Positions 61,201-64,000 of a stretch of 64,000 nucleotides of DNA are shown here, one piece after another. Every line of letters begins with the position of its first letter. The first letter of the stretch is position 1. The notes under the pieces are model-generated. The model had not been told where the DNA came from and made no database searches. It worked only from the letters and a program-made list of their open reading frames with translations. Source of the DNA: Tribonema minus (Eukaryota; Sar; Xanthophyceae; Tribonematales; Tribonemataceae). Position numbers and translations under genes: made by a program. The stretch is from NCBI GenBank assembly GCA_017506865.1, contig JAFCMP010000423.1, positions 496,001 to 560,000 on the forward strand, in the 5' to 3' direction.

Positions 61201-64000
61201 GCTACTCACCCCTGACGCGCCAGAGGCGTCAGTGATGGCAAACAGGCTGGCCGCCAGAGGTGCCGTTCTCATGGATACGGTGGGCTTTGTAGCACCTAAC
61301 AAGCCACTAGGGATGTTAGTCGAGAACACTTCCACTGCGCCAGTGTTTGTGCCTAGAGGTGCAGTGCTAGGCGTCATTGAGGCCCCTGACATGATCTGCA
61401 GCCTAGACATTGGCAAAGAGGAGCTTGTGGCTAACTTGACAAGAATTGCGTTGAGACACCTTGGGCAAAACGCACCAGATACACCTGCTGTAAACAGATC
61501 AAGACCTGTGCAGCAGCCAGACCCCTCGTGTGTGCCAGAACACGACTCGCCAAGACCAGACCCTGCCATGCGCGCTGAGGCGGAACGAGCCGCATTCAGA
61601 CACAAGGTGGCAGAGGAGCACAATGCCTCGCTGGGAACTTGCACAGACGAGGAGCTACGTGAAGTGCTGTGTGACAAGAACGGGGAGATCTTCAACATCC
61701 TCAAGCAACGCGATCGACACGGCGTCACCTATTATGACCGCGCCATGGAGGTGCTTCGCCGGCGACGAGGCGCCTTTGCCAAGGACCCCAAGAACCCCAA
61801 GGTGACGGACCGTTTTGACGTGGACATTGACACAGGCGACGCAGCGCCCATCGCCGACAGGGCACGCAGGTGGGCTGAACGCGAAGCTAAAATCATATTT
61901 GAAGCCATTGAAAATGAGCGCAAACGCGGACAGATCAGACCTGCCAATGGTCCTTGGGCTAGCAATCCAGTGCTGGTGACTCAGAAGGACAAGGTCCGTT
62001 TCTGCGTTGACTATAGGCCGCTCAACAGAGTTACACGCCGTGATGAGTATGGGCTTGGCAATATGGACGACTTGGTTCAGAAATGCTCGGGCTCACGCAT
62101 ATTCTCGGCACTAGACTTTGCTTCTGGTTACAGGCAAATACCTATGACTAGAGAATCAACCTGCAAGACGGCATTCCGGGCACCTGATGGCTCACTCTGG
62201 GAGTACAAGGTCGCGCCGTTTGGGTTGGTGTGCCTGCCAAGTATATTCACCAGATGCATGCATGAGCTCCTAGGCTCAGCCAGGCAAACGCATGCGTGCG
62301 TGTACGTTGATGATGTGCTCGTACACAGCAAGAATCTAGAAGACCATATAGCTCACTTGGACGATGTACTTCGACGCGTGGAAGAGTACGGCATGAGTGT
62401 GTCTAGACACAAGTGCCAACTCTTTGCCGAAGAAGTTACATACCTAGGCCACAAGGTGGGCAAGTATGGAATCAAGCCATGTGAGGACAAAGTAAAAGCC
62501 ATGGTCGACATGATGCCACCCGTAGGCAAGGACGGCAAGGTAGATAAACGGCTAATGCAAGTCCTCATGGGGTGCTTCAATTACTATAGGCGCTACATAC
62601 ATCGGTTCGCGCATATTGCAGCTCCCCTAGTCGAGTGTACGCGTGATGGCGCTGACATGTCGTGGACCAAACGCCGCCAAGAGGCGCTGGCCAAACTCAA
62701 GCACACCATGTCAAACGCTCCTGTGATCATGCACCCAGACTTTGACCTACCTTTTATAGTACATACAGACGCAAGCAAGCTAGCCGTTGCTGGTGTTCTA
62801 TCTCAATTCGTGCCACTAGACAAATTACGTGAACGGCACAAGGACTTCCCCTGGGCCAGCACGCGCCGTGTCAACACAGTTGACGGCAAACCTGCCAGAG
62901 AGGTAGTTGTGGCATTTTTCAGCAAGATTAACTCAGTGCAGGACGCAAAACTTGGTGCTACTGCACTAGAGTGTCTGGCTGTAGTGCTAGCTTTGAACAA
63001 CTTCCGCGGTTACATTTGGGGCAGACCTGTAACCGTCGTAACCGACGCGTCTGCGCTTCGCTGGCTCTTGACCTTGAACAATCACAATAGCAAGCTGCTA
63101 CATTGGGCCATGCGTCTCCAGGAATACGACATCATGGTCGTACACAGGCCTGGCAAAGACAATGGCAATGCAGACTGCCCTTCACGCATGCCTCAGATGA
63201 CGGAGATCATCGGACCTAGGCAGTACGAGCACGCCGACGAGCAGTGGCCCGACTGCACCGATGCTGGACCTGCACCTCCGTCTGGGGTACGTTTTGATGA
63301 TGAACAACTGCAAGACTCACCAGCATTTCTAGGCCGTATAGGTGCTTATACGGCATCCCCAGGAGCCACGGCTTTTAAATTTAACAAACCTGCACAAATA
63401 TCTACAAAACTGAGCAACTGCATGGGTACATTGACACCTCAGGAGGTACATGACCTCAGTGATACCATGCACGAGAGCGCGTGCGTGCACACCGCGCTTT
63501 TCAAAGAAGAGGGAGGTGAACCAGAACTAGAAAACACTCCCCTCGTTTCCATGCTTTGCAGCATGAAATTGGGCTCGTATTCTGAGCACATTTGGGACAG
63601 CTGCGCTGCGATACTCTCGCCGCTTAGAGATGCAACTGCTCCAACCGAAACTAGCGAAATCACTGACCTTGCCCTTGGAGCTGAAGACGCTGAAGCAGAT
63701 ACTTCAGATGACAATATGTCAACCCAGACTGGAGAGTCTGACTCACGCCTAGAGTCTTCACCTGCTATGCTGGAACGCAAAAACTTTGTGCGTTGGCAGG
63801 AAAGTGACCATTTCTGTTCATCTGTGAAGCACTATCTGGAAACACAAGGCCAGACCCCTGACCCTAGCCTTGCCAAATTTGTCAGCCAGAACCAAGAGTT
63901 TTTCACAGTTGAACCTGACGGTTTACTCGTGCACTTCATGGCAAGTCGGTCAAAGAAGGGCACCTTAATTACTCAGTGGGTGGTCCCCGACGCTTTGAAG
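58154..64000 (+). CDS. Ty3/gypsy-type polyprotein with DNA methyltransferase (partial)
   Basis: One frame open for 1949 codons to the window edge; the first ATG in the frame is at 58154. Domains in order: a helical segment (LILEDWNAMVDRTEDFYKAM), a Cys/His finger near 58493-58555, a basic coil, a spacer with repeated SAPLTA elements, a cytosine-C5 methyltransferase (59200-60110), an aspartic protease (about 60640-60910), a linker with a beta-rich LVENTSTAPVFVPRG segment, reverse transcriptase (about 61740-62600) with YVDD, and RNase H (about 62740-63160). Integrase is expected beyond the end, because no zinc-binding HHCC is seen before RT and the frame ends in a segment like the one before it. 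The RT-RNase H order with integrase last is that of Ty3/gypsy. No stop or frameshift is present, so the copy may be young. Confidence 0.9.
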   Translation, partial: MTQPLRQDFRKERLILEDWNAMVDRTEDFYKAMRPQQLADFKRNLKEAAERQGMALAIVNEGAKAKTSAMRGSAAMDTSDEGHPRAAAMAPAKPAKQPAKPKSDKARASSSDECFGCHKHFGGENKLREHCQECPEWYEHRIERLKAAKRPHDKLEKRRDELRAKRAKTSECSLTAFHTLPSALMDVDAPVQLGHSGHCTSSTQDVLEALDVQPAATEAGTQVTTRMLDKTVGTCMLATFLYAHSELAVRALDTSAPLTAPDASDAPAVCAPDTSAPLTALGTSDTTSCAPLAAQDVAHDVATPQPGKTDVSDSDPRCVAPTSTTSPVSYPQTKEASDADAGRSDRRRLRVAELCCGIGGVHRGLQEFARAADVDVQVVLAVDNCKRTCEEYSKLFPDTEVICADVSSPQVRERLKHLKPDAIWNTSSCVEFSPAGMGIEGDAARTLVHVAEIAADCLPALVINENVPRMLLSSSWRDFCRVVGTKGYSTYEVQFRGTDVNGASSRERIYTVSAANAARLPERFARLNAILNERFRTSKPRTVREHLGCSHDTFYWDPRQPTTQGVLSTDMPLPSPVTRQPGRGPSSSYQPREKDAGPVNKALVLTVDQVMNLLGYFEPHPSGTITQMKRWAANLVQPNCVSALMLALHAVAALPEEWPSPRDATGVSPGEVVVHDRTSPPPEWMVDSSPDLPVILRLASTCVRNFQRFTRNVGQAILASFRPGSDAPVSQTPWTYGEDEEEPLTPHASHAPHVETPRAVAMREMSDIDSDADAQQPSASSIATDVFKAQPRRIARDKPPKILHRARAVGRPKKNGFVHMPIRTQVGNGIQELVLDALVDNGAEAEFINTERAHQLPPGSICPLSEGDFTTVELADAKKSVPISGVVHAQVRFKDTIFTHAFYVVDLPYEAILGSHFFGKFGSSITYEHGMRFHPAGSAGPAVAMHEQAKLGTLDPPAANTIKVGVTRAKSSQRPTLPSRTYLLRTTCDQVLKADTAKTIEVVSHPPVQCTGPVEVLLTPDAPEASVMANRLAARGAVLMDTVGFVAPNKPLGMLVENTSTAPVFVPRGAVLGVIEAPDMICSLDIGKEELVANLTRIALRHLGQNAPDTPAVNRSRPVQQPDPSCVPEHDSPRPDPAMRAEAERAAFRHKVAEEHNASLGTCTDEELREVLCDKNGEIFNILKQRDRHGVTYYDRAMEVLRRRRGAFAKDPKNPKVTDRFDVDIDTGDAAPIADRARRWAEREAKIIFEAIENERKRGQIRPANGPWASNPVLVTQKDKVRFCVDYRPLNRVTRRDEYGLGNMDDLVQKCSGSRIFSALDFASGYRQIPMTRESTCKTAFRAPDGSLWEYKVAPFGLVCLPSIFTRCMHELLGSARQTHACVYVDDVLVHSKNLEDHIAHLDDVLRRVEEYGMSVSRHKCQLFAEEVTYLGHKVGKYGIKPCEDKVKAMVDMMPPVGKDGKVDKRLMQVLMGCFNYYRRYIHRFAHIAAPLVECTRDGADMSWTKRRQEALAKLKHTMSNAPVIMHPDFDLPFIVHTDASKLAVAGVLSQFVPLDKLRERHKDFPWASTRRVNTVDGKPAREVVVAFFSKINSVQDAKLGATALECLAVVLALNNFRGYIWGRPVTVVTDASALRWLLTLNNHNSKLLHWAMRLQEYDIMVVHRPGKDNGNADCPSRMPQMTEIIGPRQYEHADEQWPDCTDAGPAPPSGVRFDDEQLQDSPAFLGRIGAYTASPGATAFKFNKPAQISTKLSNCMGTLTPQEVHDLSDTMHESACVHTALFKEEGGEPELENTPLVSMLCSMKLGSYSEHIWDSCAAILSPLRDATAPTETSEITDLALGAEDAEADTSDDNMSTQTGESDSRLESSPAMLERKNFVRWQESDHFCSSVKHYLETQGQTPDPSLAKFVSQNQEFFTVEPDGLLVHFMASRSKKGTLITQWVVPDALK
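58493..58555 (+). other. Cys/His zinc-finger-like motif of the polyprotein
   Basis: C-x2-C, twelve residues, then H-C-x2-C (CFGCHKH, REHCQEC). This is not the classical CCHC knuckle C-x2-C-x4-H-x4-C. A strongly basic helix (HDKLEKRRDELRAKRAK) follows, so nucleic-acid binding is likely. Confidence 0.65.
59195..60110 (+). other. Cytosine-C5 DNA methyltransferase domain in the polyprotein
   Basis: Motif I is RVAELCCGIGGVHRGL (59201 on; S-adenosylmethionine binding). The catalytic motif IV reads NTSSCVEFSPAG with Cys at 59438-59440, where most enzymes have Pro-Cys. Motif VI is ENVP (Glu at 59546). Motif VIII keeps R-x-R in ASSRERIYTV. After a target-recognition-like stretch of about 80 residues come motif IX/X counterparts: LTVDQVMNLLGYF, then ANLVQPNCVSALMLAL. 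All main motifs are in order in about 300 residues. The likely reaction is transfer of methyl to C5 of cytosine in DNA. The target may be the element's own cDNA or host DNA; this is inferred. Confidence 0.9.
60640..60910 (+). other. Retropepsin-like aspartic protease domain
   Basis: The active-site loop reads ALVDNGAEAEFI, with Asp at 60671. Asn stands where Thr or Ser is usual. The second conserved element is YEAILGSHFF (ILG at about 60887). Length and spacing fit a retropepsin. It should cut the polyprotein. Confidence 0.8.
61740..62600 (+). other. Reverse transcriptase domain
   Basis: Conserved elements: ANGPWASNPVLVTQKD, VRFCVDYRPLNRVT (61994 on), FSALDFASGYRQIPM, APFGLVCLPSIFTRCM and the catalytic YVDDVLVHS (62303 on), then VTYLGHKVG. 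Both active-site Asp of YVDD and the Asp of ALDFASGY are present. Confidence 0.95.
62740..63160 (+). other. RNase H domain
   Basis: Asp of VHTDASKLAVAGVLSQ (62768), Glu of TALECLAVVLAL and Asp of VTDASALRWLL are present. It ends with VVHRPGKDNGNADCPSR, typical of gypsy elements. Confidence 0.92.

Noticed and set aside
1..64000. tRNA or rRNA genes
   Set aside because: No segment with a recognisable tRNA T-loop and acceptor pairing or rRNA core sequence was noticed by eye; a covariance-model search would be needed to exclude them.

Overview
This window reads as nuclear DNA of a single-celled eukaryote, probably an alga or a related protist. Coding segments of two genes are split by GT-AG introns (one GC-AG). 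Short tracts of the telomere-type CCCTAA/TTAGGG repeat lie inside introns. The gene content is an UFM1 E3 ligase, a kinase resembling the FunK1 family, proteins with repeats of the W-x7-GCPWD ankyrin-like type, and an LTR retrotransposon. UFL1 argues against a fungus, because the UFM1 pathway is generally missing there. The exact lineage cannot be read from the sequence.

Layout: (1) 0-11.7 kb: a tandem segmental duplication of about 4.9 kb per unit. Each unit carries an F-box-like/ankyrin-like gene on the plus strand and a convergent zinc-finger gene on the minus strand. A related minus-strand gene from a probable third unit lies at 0.2-1.0 kb. (2) 11.7-18 kb: decayed repeats, including two copies of a block holding a retroelement-like fragment, a fold-back element and a diverged duplication. 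(3) 19.9-28.2 kb: a seven-exon protein kinase gene. (4) 28.2-30.7 kb: short repeats and two fragments of the UFL1 C-terminal exons. (5) 31-38.7 kb: three more members of the ankyrin-like family, one a pseudogene. (6) 40.5-55.7 kb: a 15-exon UFL1 gene on the minus strand whose introns carry telomeric-type repeats, partial copies of its own exons and an inverted repeat around a CAG microsatellite. (7) 57.5 kb to the end: the 5' part of a Ty3/gypsy-type LTR retrotransposon. Its polyprotein carries a complete cytosine-C5 DNA methyltransferase domain between a zinc-finger region and the protease.

The most interesting object is the methyltransferase-bearing retrotransposon. Elements of this general kind have been reported from dinoflagellates and charophytes (recurrent capture of cytosine methyltransferases by retrotransposons). 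Here the domain order is Gag, Cys/His finger, DNMT, protease, RT, RNase H in one open frame. The DNMT has Ser-Ser-Cys where Pro-Cys is expected, and the protease has Asp-Asn-Gly where Asp-Thr/Ser-Gly is expected. The ankyrin-like genes form a locally expanding family with repeat gain and loss, and UFL1 shows unusual partial exon copying in its introns.
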